From positions 276,873 through 340,872 of the forward strand of contig WACJ01000333.1 of the NCBI GenBank assembly GCA_008973525.1: a stretch of DNA of 64,000 nt. Direction: 5' to 3'. The translations under genes were made by a program, and so were the position numbers. This stretch comes from Stenopsyche tienmushanensis. Taxonomy: Eukaryota > Arthropoda > Insecta > Trichoptera > Stenopsychidae. The notes below the pieces were generated by a model that saw nothing but the letters and a program-made list of their open reading frames with translations, was not told where the DNA came from and did not search any database. Below, piece by piece: positions 1-10,358 of the stretch (the stretch's first letter is position 1; each line of letters starts with the position of its first letter).

Positions 1-904
1 TTAAAATAAGCACACGTAGCTAGAGTTTTTACCATGCTATCTTAAATATGAAACTAGCTTGGTATGCGCTGGGCATTAGATCGCCTTTTGTTGATACATT
101 TACATGTGTTCGGTGTTCTTAGCATACATTTACGCGCGTAACTCTCGTATATTCAGATCTAGAGCCATTTTGATATACATCAAATAGCAGTCAAACACAT
201 GAGTGATGCTCATCATACATATACTAACTATAATTTATACTAAGGCGGTTAAAACATAGAAATTATCGTATCGAAGTATTGAGTAATATACCTTAATTGA
301 TGATATATAAAATATGTTTTTACTTAAATTTGGGGGGTCGTGGTTAAGCACTCGCCATATTCCTTATTTAAATAAATACATTTCAACAATAAAAGTTGAA
401 TAATCGTATATAAATACAGTCTGAAGCTATAAATTTACATTCAAGACATTGTGAATTATGGCAGTAGAAGGGCAAATTTAAGAAGATTAAAAATTCTGGT
501 GGAGAAACTATAAATTGGCTTTCGAAGAATGTATCATATAAAAGACTTTGTAAGACATGCTGGAATTTAATGTTCCAGACTTATTACAGAAATTTGAAAG
601 TCCAATAAAATCAATAAAATAAAATAAACAGTTTTACATCATATACGAGACCTTATTACATGATATTGAATTATATACTTTTTTGTAAAGATGTTTTTAT
701 ATTCCCCAATACTTGAGTTTAATTTAAGAAAAGAATTTGATTTAAAAACATATCGTTTAAAGATAACGTCTATAATAAATTTTCAAAAATTTATACTGGA
801 TGCCTTCTTATATAAATAGGTTAATTATTCCAGCGTATGAAACACGATTAATATAATAGATAGACATTAAATGTGAATTTTGTGCTACATAGCATAAAAA
901 TGCG
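1..904. other. AT-rich stretch, no gene seen
   Basis: No open frame of useful length, no family motif and no terminal inverted repeat was recognised here. The DNA is AT-rich with scattered short A/T runs. Confidence 0.5.
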
Positions 905-1230
905 CGAGACTCTCGAGTGCAACAAGTGGAACTTTTTAGCTCATAGGAGACAATTGTTTTAAATAATTAGTTAAGAGAAATTGTTAGCTGAAAATTCATC
1001 TATGTTTTGTGTAATATATAATAAAACAGTTGGCGCGACGCATGCACGTAACGTCTCTGTGGTGTAAGCGATGGAGACGGAGAGACTACCAACTATTCTC
1101 TCTTTCCGATCAACCACCGCTTGAGGTTTCACTTTTCGTGACGCCCACTTCAAAAAATATCTTGAGGTGCAAATAAAACCCCGGCAAAATAACATAGGGT
1201 TAATATTCAAATTGTTTTTTTTTATTATTT
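905..1230 (-). repeat. Dispersed repeat family D, copy 1
   Basis: Read on the minus strand, this stretch matches three other places in the window (about 23690-23890, 51233-51600, 58985-59340). Shared landmarks are a segment reading GTCACGAAAAGTGAAAC, then AGAGAGAATAG, then CATGCG, TATATTACACAAA and GGAGACAATTGT in the same order. No reading frame resembles a known protein, so the class is unknown. Ends are approximate. A short open frame lies inside it on the minus strand but has no recognisable domain. Confidence 0.55.
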
Positions 1231-1956
1231 TGCTGAAGAGACAGTTACCTTTTTAGCATCATATGAACAATATCTAAAATCATATTGAGCCACGACATTG
1301 TTTGGCTTTAAAGCGACATAAAATAAAGATCGTAGATGAAAGGGGTGGTTCAATTTGTATCAGCAGAGCACATAAGGTCATAACTATTCTATTTAGAGGG
1401 TCGTAAATTTATATCTGGCAGCGAAGTCCTCAAAGCGGAGGAGCTCCTCAGAGGACGGGAGGAACGAGGCGCACGCTCGAGTTGAGAAGTCGTGAGGTGG
1501 TTTACGAGCGGCGTTTACCTCCCGAGCGAACGTTGCGGTACCTCAATTGCGCCATTCATGCAGGCAAACGGAAAATCAACGTTCGCATCCATACAAAATA
1601 ATGATCCGGCAACAATTTCAGACATAATTTTAATGAGTCGTATACACTGCGAACGGGAAACGGTTGTAAAACGGCAATTCCCATGTGTTTACAATATAAT
1701 TTAAGTTCGAATATCTCGTGCTTTAAGGGCTATTGCTGCAGCGGGGTAATGAAGTGCCCCCACTAATTAAGGAGCTTTCAATCACTTTGAATTGCAGCGC
1801 GCGAAGAAACAACCCTACGACTTTTAACTTCAAATCATTGCTTCAAAATTTTAAAACTTTTTAAAACGTTTTAAATGTGTGTCTGTCTGTTCATCATATA
1901 CAGTACTATACTATTTGATCGATCAAATCTAAATTGTATAAAGATATTTTATAAAG
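1231..1956. other. Unassigned stretch, no gene seen
   Basis: No recognisable gene or repeat. Around 1430-1460 a short self-complementary GGAGGAGCTCCTC segment is visible. A 70-codon open frame at 1492-1704 has no motif and I do not call it a gene. Confidence 0.45.
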
Positions 1957-2356
1957 CCCTTATGGCAAAAAATACTGTTCTTTTACATACATTGACATAA
2001 ACAATACACAAGAAATCGATTCATTTGCTCCTGCTTTAGAAGGAAATGATAATCAGACAAATACTTATTCAACAAACAATTAAATAAATAAACACTGTCG
2101 ATAGCACACAATATTTGATCATTTCTTTGCGTAAACAAATAAGAATCTTGAAATCGAAATCATTATTAATCGATAAATTTGGGCTAACGATCTATACAAT
2201 CATGCGATGTATGCGGGGAATCTCTCTGTCTCAGTCTCCCGAACTGCGCTACGTTCTCTCTCTGCCTCTGTCTGTCTCCGAGCTCAATGTACAAGAGTGC
2301 TCTTTCTGAATAGTAGAGGGGGGATCCCAGACCCTGGGATAGTACTCCTTTTGGGG
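1957..2356 (-). mobile_element. PiggyBac-like MITE family A, copy 1
   Basis: This copy lies in minus orientation. Its outer end at 2356 reads GATAGTACTCCTTTTGGGG and is followed directly by TTAA at 2357-2360. The opposite end near 1957 (CCCTTATGGC) is less clear, and its TTAA is not preserved. The interior carries the family signature: AAGAGTGCTCTTTCTGAATAG, then the complement of TTATCGA..AATAATGATTTCGA, and a CAAATGAATCGATTT block. TTAA target sites and C-rich ends are known features of piggyBac-type elements. The element is far too short to carry a transposase and shows none, so it would be non-autonomous. Confidence 0.65.
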
Positions 2357-2499
2357 TTAAAGTATTATAAATAAATCAGCCACTGGTACAGAAATAAAAA
2401 AAGACAACAGTGATTATTTTTTAAGCTGACCCAAGGTGAGTATCGTTTATTCTGAATTCGTTTGAAGACTTATTTCCTTTCATAAGTGAAAATAACTTC

Positions 2500-2740
2500 A
2501 AAAAAATTCATGCACGCCAACTTCAATGAATTTTCATTTTAATTTTCAGTCGATGGTCACTAAAACCACTTTATGAAATTTCTTCGCCATTTCTGGTGTA
2601 GTCACCTCATTTGGTCGACCACTGCGATGATCGTCTTGGCAGCTCGTACGACCCCGTTTAAACTCTTCCACCTAATATTTTACTGATGTAAACGAAGAAA
2701 CAGATTTCCCAGAGTAGAATATATGCATCAGCTTTGATAT
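2500..2740 (-). pseudogene. Mariner-like transposase, N-terminal remnant
   Basis: The minus strand between about 2670 and 2540 translates to EEFKRGRTSCQDDHRSGRP followed by NEVTTPEMAKKFHKVVL. This is the pattern of the N-terminal DNA-binding region of mariner transposases, where a W..EFKRGR...D..R.GRP motif links the two helix-turn-helix units. A stop codon follows after IDWARD-type sequence is lost, and further similarity continues weakly. Catalytic DDE regions are absent and no terminal repeats were found, so this is a dead fragment. It lies between family A copies 1 and 2. The family call is good; the subfamily is not determined. Confidence 0.7.
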
Positions 2741-2861
2741 TGGCTAGACAAGGGCCATTAAAATATAAGTATTGTATCACATGAAGATGACGATGACATG
2801 ATTTTTTTCTCAAACAATTTCACCGAAATTACCCCAAAAATATCCGAGTACATTTTTTTAA

Positions 2862-3628
2862 CCTCTATGGGAGTACTATCGAAGGGTCTTCGATATGACC
2901 TTTACTATTCAGAAAGAGCACTCTTTTGCATTGAAGCTCGGAGGCAGACAGAGACAGAGAGAACTTAGCGCAATTCGGGAGACTGAGACGGAGAGTTTTC
3001 TTGCATGCATATCATGATTGTATAGATTGTTAAGCCCAAATTTATCCACTTAGGCCCAATCCACACTATGGTGCCGGCAACGGTTCGATCTCGCTCTCGG
3101 TCTCAGTCCGGTCAAATATTCTCATACAAGAAACGGAATTGGAACGATCCGATAGTGTGAATACTTTGTTTGTTTCTTGTGTAAGAATATTTGATCGGAC
3201 CGGGATCGGAGCGAGATCGAACCGTTACCGGCACCATAGTGTGGATCTGGCCTTATAATGATTTCGATTTCAAGTGTGTTATTTGTTTATGCAAAGGAAT
3301 GACCAAATATTATGTCCTATCGACAATGTTTGTTTTTTTAGCTGCTTGCCGTTCTTCACTGCGTGTTGAATGAGTCTTTGTCCAATTATCATTTCCTTCT
3401 AAAGGAGGAGCAAATGAATCGATTTTTTGTGCATTGTTTATATAAAGAAATGACGTGATCTTGTATGCTATCAGATGTTTATTTACAATTGACTCTGCCT
3501 CGAATTGAAGATTGTCTTACGCTGATAGGAGTTGACAGAAAGTATTCGATGTAAAGCGATTATGACATCAACCGATCGATTTCGATCGATCGAACCGAAG
3601 ATTTTAAATTTGCTCACTAACGAAAAGG
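2862..3628 (+). mobile_element. PiggyBac-like MITE family A, copy 2, interrupted
   Basis: The element starts directly after TTAA at 2858-2861 with CCTCTATGGGAGTACTATC and ends at 3628 with ACGAAAAGG, where the following bases are TAAT, a decayed TTAA. The interior is collinear with copy 4 (13607-14130): GAAAGAGCACTC, CGGAGGCAGACAGAGACAGA, TAGATTGTTAAGCCCAAATT, a segment CTTTGTCCAATTATC, and GCTCACTAACG. A 200-bp Harbinger-like MITE at 3053-3252 splits the conserved CTTATAATGATTTCGA motif. There is no transposase coding capacity, so mobility would have depended on a piggyBac-type transposase supplied in trans. Confidence 0.75.
3053..3252. mobile_element. Harbinger-like MITE with TTA duplication
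   Basis: Long inverted repeats of roughly 80 bp form the two halves. The left end begins GGCCCAATCCACACTATGG and the right end, read in reverse, begins GGCCAGATCCACACTATGG; the arms stay similar through a GGTTCGATCTCGCTC block and the TCAAATATTC block. The element is flanked by TTA at 3050-3052 and 3253-3255. Removing it with one TTA gives the CTTATAATG sequence seen in other family A copies. A three-base TTA/TAA duplication is the hallmark of PIF/Harbinger elements. The element is non-coding. Confidence 0.88.
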
Positions 3629-3760
3629 TAATATTGTGTTCGTTTTGTTGGCTGGGTGCAAAAATATTCATTGTGGGCTGCACGCGGCCCGCGGGTCGCG
3701 AGTTTGACAGCTCTGTTCTAATGCCACTCATGATTCACGTTCCATTTTGTATAACATTAG

Positions 3761-4194
3761 CCCCTAAAAGAGTACAGTGCCAGGGCCTGGCATTCCCCCC
3801 TCCACTTTTCAGAAAGAGCACTCTTGTACATTGAGCTCGGAGACAGACAAAGACAGAGTGCAGTTCGGGAGACAGAGACGAAAAGCTTCCCTACATACAT
3901 CGCACGATTGTATAGATCAGTGGTTCCTAACCTAGGGGGAATTACCCCTGCAGGGGTAAAACAGGTGTTCTGTGGGGGTAATCATGCGGGTAATTTTTGG
4001 TATGTAGATAATAAAATGGCAGATCAGCGCCATCTGGCTGAGCACAAATTTTAAAGAGGGGTAAAATCAGTTTCCCTGATAGGCCATAGGGGTAACCATA
4101 CTGAAAAGGTTAGGAAGCACTGGTATAGATCGTTAGCCCAAATTTATCGACTTATAATGATTTCGATTTCAAATTTGTTTTACTCCTTTGGGGG
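3761..4194 (+). mobile_element. PiggyBac-like MITE family A, copy 3, interrupted
   Basis: The ends form a 14-bp inverted repeat, CCCCTAAAAGAGTA on the left and TACTCCTTTGGGGG on the right, with 12 matches. The flanking target site is decayed (TTAG on the left, ATAA on the right). The interior has the family GAAAGAGCACTCTTGTACATT block and CTTATAATGATTTCGATTTC. This copy is a short deletion form, about 220 bp after removal of the hAT-type MITE at 3918-4122. It best shows that family A has true terminal inverted repeats. Confidence 0.72.
3918..4122. mobile_element. hAT-type MITE with 8-bp duplication
   Basis: The ends are CAGTGGTTCCTAACCT on the left and AGGTTAGGAAGCACTG on the right, a 16-bp inverted repeat with one mismatch. 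Identical 8-bp copies of GTATAGAT sit at 3910-3917 and 4123-4130. The insertion interrupts the family A motif TATAGATCGTTAGCCC. CAGTGG-type ends and 8-bp duplications are standard for hAT elements. The 205-bp body contains GGGGTAA-rich sequence and has no credible coding capacity. Confidence 0.9.
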
Positions 4195-5400
4195 ATAATG
4201 ACCAATGGTACAACCCATGTATCATTTTATTTTTTGATCAAAATGGAAGGGGAAATATGATGTTCTATAAAATTATTCTGAGACAGAGTGCGATGGCGGC
4301 GATATATCGTCGATACTACTTTTCGCAAATATTCACATACAGACCCAATTAATATAAAAGATGATTTAATCTATAACTAAAAGTATGACAAATAAATAAT
4401 AAACGATACACATTTTGGAATATTGAGTGCTTAGTCATATACATTTTTACTTATTCATCCTCTCAAATAGCTGTAATAAAGGTGCTTATCTACGGCAAGC
4501 AAAATATAAAGTGGCCGTTAGAATTTAGCACGTAGAGAATTACTATTGGTCAGAAAATGAGCGAATCTATTCACATAAGTCACAATTAATTGCATGTAGT
4601 TACTTTTAAGCATAATTAACAACTACCCAATTTTCTATGGCTAAAATTGTGCGGTCGAGGATAACTTCGTACCAGGAGCTGTTTTTAAGCGCCAGGGAAT
4701 AGTTAGCATACGATTTAATGGAGGCGCAAATTTGTGAGCACGGTTAATGAGGACGTATAAATACGTCTTGCGGGCCCGTTCCTATAAATATGCAGATTAG
4801 ACACGGGCCGAGTTTGAAAATACGACTCACATTATTAACGTTCAACTATTTTCTTTTGTGGCTTGAGAGGATCTAACGACTGTATAAGTTAATTAGGCCC
4901 ACTGAATATCTTAAGGTCACCCCGCCAAAATATCCCACGTGATTTTATGGCGTCGCGAAAAGTTATTATACGAGTGTGAAATTATACGGTTAATAGATCC
5001 ATGGCATGTCAGTGGTAAAATCGGTCGAGCGATGGCGGATGATGAACGCGGCAATATATCAAACGGCATAAAACTTATTGATCGATCGGACGATAAATGG
5101 CAATCGAACATGAATGTGACCCATCAAAGGGTTTGTGGTTGACATCCAATTATTGTTTAACTGTGCAATTAACACTAGCTACATGATTCGCTCGACCAAA
5201 GCTGCGGTCATTCATTATACTGCGACATATTAGTAATTTGCGAGTACTTTTGAAATACCGACAATATATCCAGATAGTTGGAAATGATGAACTATTTCAA
5301 CGTTAAATAATAATCTAATATAATAAAACATAAGACAACTACTAAAAAACCTACACCATGGATTCACAATGACAATAAAACACCCATATGTGCACAAATA
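4195..5400. other. Unassigned stretch, no gene seen
   Basis: No motif-bearing frame or repeat was recognised. Overlapping 60-codon frames on both strands at 4917-5142 look like chance frames. The segment 4550-5150 is less AT-rich and looks unique within the window. Confidence 0.45.
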
Positions 5401-5409
5401 AACTATGAT

Positions 5410-5520
5410 TTTGTATTATAAAAGAGTCATAGACAACGAAAAAGCATTCAATACTGTATGGCATCAACAATCAACATATTTATATGAAGCAAAAAGAATG
5501 AACAATCTGGAGATCGGTAG
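5410..5520 (+). pseudogene. Non-LTR reverse transcriptase scrap
   Basis: One frame reads VIDNEKAFNTVWHQQ, which resembles the reverse-transcriptase palm motif F.DYEKAFD.V.H that contains the first catalytic aspartate in many non-LTR retrotransposons. The catalytic-side aspartate after AF is asparagine here. Only about 30 codons can be followed and no start, other RT motif or tail is seen. A closely similar motif occurs at 19294-19408, suggesting the same retrotransposon family. Confidence 0.6.
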
Positions 5521-5699
5521 TAGAAGTGAAATTTCTTCTTTAAATATGAAACTATGTTTGTATAATATATAATATGTTGCTATATGCTTTTCGTCTCGTT
5601 CGGTCTAATTTGCCCTACCGCGCCTATACAAGTTTCAATTTAAAAATATCTCTTATTGAGATCGCCTACGTTCGATAAAGAATATAATACGTTAGAAAG

Positions 5700-6091
5700 A
5701 ATAAAGTCTTAAAACGTTCGAAATGTGTGTCAGCGTGCAGGAATTATGTTTGTTCCAAATACATTTCTATGCCGTTCGTCCGATTGCAATGAAACTTTGG
5801 TGAATTATTGGACGTCTATTCAAGAAGGTTTTTAAATTAACACAACTATTATTCATGTGCGGGATTTGTTTTGCGAGACGTTTAACGGATGCACCATGTT
5901 GGCGCATATTGGTCTGGTGAAGTGAAGCGGGATCGCGATGAGAGGAATAATGAGCGTGCAATACGGTGGTTGAGCTCCTTTTAACCTTTCAACCTCAGCT
6001 ACGCATAGCCCACAGCAATATAGTGTTTTTTTTATGTTTAAATAATTACTAAGCGCGTGTGGTATTGCAACGCACGTCGGATACTTGCTTG
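5700..6091 (+). mobile_element. Helitron-like repeat family H, copy 1
   Basis: The interior shares with the copy at 50609-50913 the block GATGCACCATGTTGGCGCAT followed by ATTGGTCTGGTGAA, plus the upstream CAGATTGCGAT/CCGATTGCAAT..AAACTT block. The right end reads TTGCAACGCACGTCGG..ACTTGCTTGT, a decayed form of the end CGGGTATTCGCTAGT seen in the other two copies. A CTAG end inserted before T is typical of Helitrons. No terminal inverted repeat or target duplication is visible. The start is approximate. Confidence 0.55.
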
Positions 6092-6129
6092 TATTATATA
6101 ATAACCCGTTTACCCTGATTTCCTGATTT

Positions 6130-6370
6130 TGAAAATGTTTGAATTTGCAACAACGGTTGGCCTTGGCTGCGGGAGGACGTCCTTTCCGCAGCCAAATCCC
6201 TCTCTATCGTGCCGAATAAAAGTTACATAGAGAAGATTGTCTTTTCGTACGACGCCTGTCCATCTTCATCCATCCGTCCGGGTGTGCGTGATCCGATAGA
6301 AGAACGAACCCGTGCGTTAACGCGATCATCCCGAAGAACGCATGGGGGTGGGAAGCCGCCCGGATACCCC
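6130..6370 (+). repeat. Dispersed repeat family E, copy 1, with hairpin
   Basis: This copy is collinear with 28545-28750 over about 220 bp: the hairpin, then CCTCTCTATCGTG, GAATAAA, TAGAGAAGA, a CCATCC block, and GGGGGTGGGAAGCCGCCCGGA near the end. A third copy at 19715-19790 is inverted and retains mainly the hairpin region. No protein similarity is recognised, and boundaries are set only by where the two long copies stop matching. Confidence 0.65.
6165..6193. other. GC-rich near-perfect palindrome (family E)
   Basis: The arms GGCTGCGGGAGGAC and GTCCTTTCCGCAGCC pair almost completely with no real loop. The same palindrome is present at 19733-19761 and 28553-28581. It would form a strong cruciform in DNA or a hairpin if transcribed. 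Its role is unknown. Confidence 0.75.
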
Positions 6371-6515
6371 CACACATATTAAGCATATTAATATACAATA
6401 CATTTTCAATATAATATTGACGAAGGGTAAAAAAATGTGGATTTGCAAAGCCACGCAAAATCAAAACCGCGTAATTCAAGGGTCGGTTTTAATGCGCGGA
6501 TTATACACAAGATTT

Positions 6516-6553
6516 GCTATTTTATTTTATTTTATTTTATTTTATTTTACTAT
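6516..6553. repeat. (TTTTA)n microsatellite
   Basis: Six or more consecutive copies of the pentamer ATTTT are visible, ending in TTTTACTATATAG. It lies just downstream of a family E copy. Confidence 0.9.
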
Positions 6554-6559
6554 ATAGTC

Positions 6560-9500
6560 ATAGTCAGTTTTTCGTGCACTTACGCACAAATAATAGACGT
6601 CGTGAAATCCTTGGACGACCCTTAATAACGAGTACAGCCAGTGGGTGTATATGACACGTCGGAGCAAGGATTATTAATTCACCGCAATTCCATCTCCAGT
6701 TTCTGGCTGCGCAAAACGCAACACCAAAGTAATAATCCCAAGATATGGAGCAATCTATCCTTGTCTTGGGTCAAGTTGGTCCACAGTGTACGTAGTTGAC
6801 CTTTTTGCGAAGAAACTCTAATGTGGCGCACAATGGCCGCAAGGCTCCCCTTTGAAACTTTCTAACAAATGCTAATGCAATTCGAGAAGGGGGCAACTAA
6901 GTTTTATTTCATTAGAGGCTTTTACCAAGAAAGTTCTGTTTTTCGTCGCCACCCTCAACTTTTTATTTGTCCAGAAATGCTTAAATAACTTATGTCGTTT
7001 GCGGTGTCTCGCCATTGCTTTGTAAAATAGTTACTTAGGGAGAGTATTAACAATGTCGCTGTTATGCTTTTGTTACGCTATACGTCTCGTTAGACTACTC
7101 ATAAACGATAATAAAATCTTGTATGTTCCTGTCTTCCTCGGGGATATAAAACTTTTATGCGAATCGTCTCTGTCTCTTACAAACATGATAAAATTGAGTA
7201 TTGTTCGGTGAAGCGCGCATTTGGCGACTATATTCGACTTTTATGTCGTCAAAATGACGGTGATCATTTTAATTTATTCTATGAAGGATGAATGCAAATA
7301 ATACATGAAAACATGGTACGACCGAAAACACAAGTTCAATTAAAAAAGCATTCAACCGCATGGATATTGGACCAATAATTGTTTTGGTGAGGCATATAAA
7401 ATATCCAATTAAAGCTTGAGCGCGATGGGAAATGATTGTCAAACATTGCGGTGTTGACAATTTTTTTTTTAAAAAAAGCTTGCTTAAATCAATTTCAATC
7501 AACACAAAACTTAAGCAAAGTAAATCTGCCAACAATATTTCAAGTGCCGCACGAATTAAATACTAAGTTTGGCAACGCTCTACTATAACAGTCCAAAAAT
7601 ATCACAAAGTCATAAAATAAACACAATATTTTCGACCGATTATAAAACTTAAACAATCCACCCAATCAGTCTTTTTCGGACAACTTCGTATTATTATAAG
7701 AATTCCTAATCGTTCTGTAGATATGTTCAGGTTTAGCGTCTGTTTGCGAGTCGCTCATTCGTTATATCGGCGATCCGAAAAGCGGACCGGTTGGACACAC
7801 AGACTTTTTGGCCCCTCCGTCCTCATTTGGGGCTTTATGCGGCATTTTCTATGATCTTACTTACATAGTTGATTCACGCCAAATAAGGTCCATAAATATA
7901 TATATATATATATAGCAAAATGTTTGCAACCATATGAAATATTCGCAGACCACCGTTTCATGTACGCGTTTACACATCATATAATAACAACAAAGGTTTT
8001 TATTAAAATTTCTATTAACAAATTAGCTATAATTTTCTTTATATTGTACTATCACAATATTGTGTAAAAAATTATGGCCAAACTGTTAATTGTGTTTATA
8101 TACATAATTCATACCCTTCATTTCGAAAATATTTCATCCGGGAAAATCTATTCAAACATCTATTCCTGTTCCAGTAATTTGATTGCGTCCGCCAACTTTC
8201 TGAATTGCGTTCATTATTTTTATATGTCGAAAGAATCGCCTTCGAAGATTCTTATGGTGTTTCAAAGTTGTTCTCGACCGAATGTCGGAAAGAAAAGAGG
8301 CACAAATTAGCACAAGGAAATCTAATTAAAAACTGAGCGGCAAAACTTAATTCAAGATAATTTTCATAACAGAAGATTGACCGTGGAAGTTCTGCAGCAA
8401 TTACTTTAAGGAGTGCTCGGAATTGTTAAAGTTGAACGGCTGAACTTAATGTCTTCCCTTATACATATATATGGACGTATAAAGGCATCAAGGTTTAAAA
8501 ATGGGGTATGAAAAAATTCCATTTTGTTTCGCATTATGTTTCAGAAAGCATAAACACGAACCCGAATAGGTGAGGGTATCATTTTGCAGCGAAGAAATCG
8601 CTTCAGATTATAATATGGTAATAGCGTTTGTCTTATCTTAATGGAAAATAGTTAGACGAGGGTACTCCACATGTGAAAAACACGGAATAGAAGACATCTT
8701 TGGAAATTCATTCGAGATAACAATTTATGTATGTTAAATGAACATCTAAAATAATCATGGCAAAATGTTTTATAAGATTTTAAAAATAAAAATGCGAAAC
8801 ATCAATAAATTCGATTATAGTTTAAGTAAGATGACAACGACTTTTGTTCTGACGACATTGGGTGGCACTCCAACGAAATGAAACAAAGTATCGGTATTTC
8901 AAGAAAACGACAGGCCCGATTGTTGTACAAAACCAGATTTTGGCGAAGAACCAAAATCGGATGAAAAGTTTCCAAAAGAAGGCAGGAGAGGTCACAAATC
9001 ATACCAACATCCGATGCCATAGTTCGATAAACAATATCAAATAATAAATCAGTTTTCCGCAGTAAACTTTGTATTAAGAGCCAAATGGGGCACTCGTCTA
9101 AAATGCACATCATGCACTTAAATTTCCCTCTACGAATAAACAGAAATGCACCCGACCAAAATGCAACTTTGTGTAATTCGACAAGCTACGTTTTATTTTC
9201 GCCAAGAATTTTTCAGTAAAGATTTGGATTATGCTGCAAGGTGATTTCTTCATATTGATTTGTGGCTATTAACTAACGAGACTGGATATATTTAGATAGA
9301 ACTACATCTCATACGTTGAATGCGAATATAATAATACTTCTTCATAATATATCATTTTCGGACTTAATTGATTTGCATAAGATACTTTCGAATGATAAAG
9401 GATTTTTAATACACCTTTATATGTAAGTAAGATATTTCGATCATACTATTTTAAATAGTAAGTTTACTGCCACAATTTGTTTGAAGTTAAACTAAATCGT

Positions 9501-9903
9501 AAAAATAACAGTTTGAGACTCGAACATTATATTAATTTAAAATCTTGGATGAAATTGGAACGACTCTCAATGCTTTCTGATAGATTCTCCAGTACAATCC
9601 TTAAACAAAATGATACAACAATGCGCTGAAAAAGCTATATGTATTAGGGCTACGAAATAGTATTCGTTTAATTTTGGAAATATTACTAGATGGGATCAGA
9701 AAAAATAGATTATATTTGTGGGAAAATGCTTGATTCACTGATTACCCTCAAGAAACATAAATGCAGAAATCAAGCCTGTTCTCAAAATAACTCGTTTTGA
9801 ATTAATTAGACAGAATATTAGCCTACAGCACTACATAATGAAAACAGTAATGAGTAGATGCAGAATTTGAAAAAAATCCTTACTAAAATTAAATAACATT
9901 ATA
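6560..9903. other. Unassigned stretch, no gene seen
   Basis: No gene or element was recognised in over 3 kb. A short (TA)n run lies at about 7896-7915. Open frames such as 8802-9113 on the minus strand (103 codons) carry no motif. The region may be genuinely unique sequence or old decayed repeats. Confidence 0.45.
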
Positions 9904-10358
9904 TACAGGTTGTTTTGCACATAGTACTTGTATAGAGCACATCCCTAGACAAAGAAATCCAGTGGTGTCAGATCAGGAGACCGTGCGAACCACAGAATAA
10001 GGCACTTCTATAGAAAAAGAAATCCATTGGTGTCAGGTCTGGATACCTTGCGAGCCAAGGAATAGGGGACGTCCCCAAATAAAAAAAATCCAGTGGTATC
10101 AGATCTAGAGACCGTGCGAGCTATGGAATAGTAATTAATCCGATTGCAAAATACAAAACATTACAAACAAGTTTTTTCGTGCCATTGCGACTATAAATTA
10201 AAAAGTTATGACGATTTCAAGGTGAAATTTTGGGTATTTTTTAAAACGTTGAAAAAAAATCTATTTCGACAACCTTGATACTAAGGACATAGGATCTATG
10301 TGTGAAACGTAGCAAATAACTCCCTTAACCCCCAAAAAAAATTGTCCGTACCCTGAAT
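9904..10358 (+). mobile_element. TIR element family B, copy 1
   Basis: The left end reads TACAGGTTGTTTTGCACAT, matching the family end TACAGGGTGTTTTGCATATG at 51688. The right end is decayed (TTGTCCGTACCCTGAAT instead of the full inverted repeat). Inside are three tandem units of about 65 bp, then a tail with a segment CTATTTCGACAACCTTGATA, CATAGGATCTATGTG and CCCCCAAAAAAAATTG that matches the tails of copies 2 and 4. Flanking TA is present on the left. The element has no intact open frame. Confidence 0.7.
9936..10131 (+). repeat. Tandem array of three ~65-bp units (family B)
   Basis: Each unit carries AAATCCA.TGGT.TCAG.TC followed by GGA.ACC.TGCGAGC. Read on the minus strand, the unit resembles the protein motif ARSPDLTPLDF of DDE transposases, although these copies contain substitutions. 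Similar arrays occur at 51721-51979, and single or inverted units occur at 17165-17235, 17685-17740 and 22386-22640. Confidence 0.8.
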
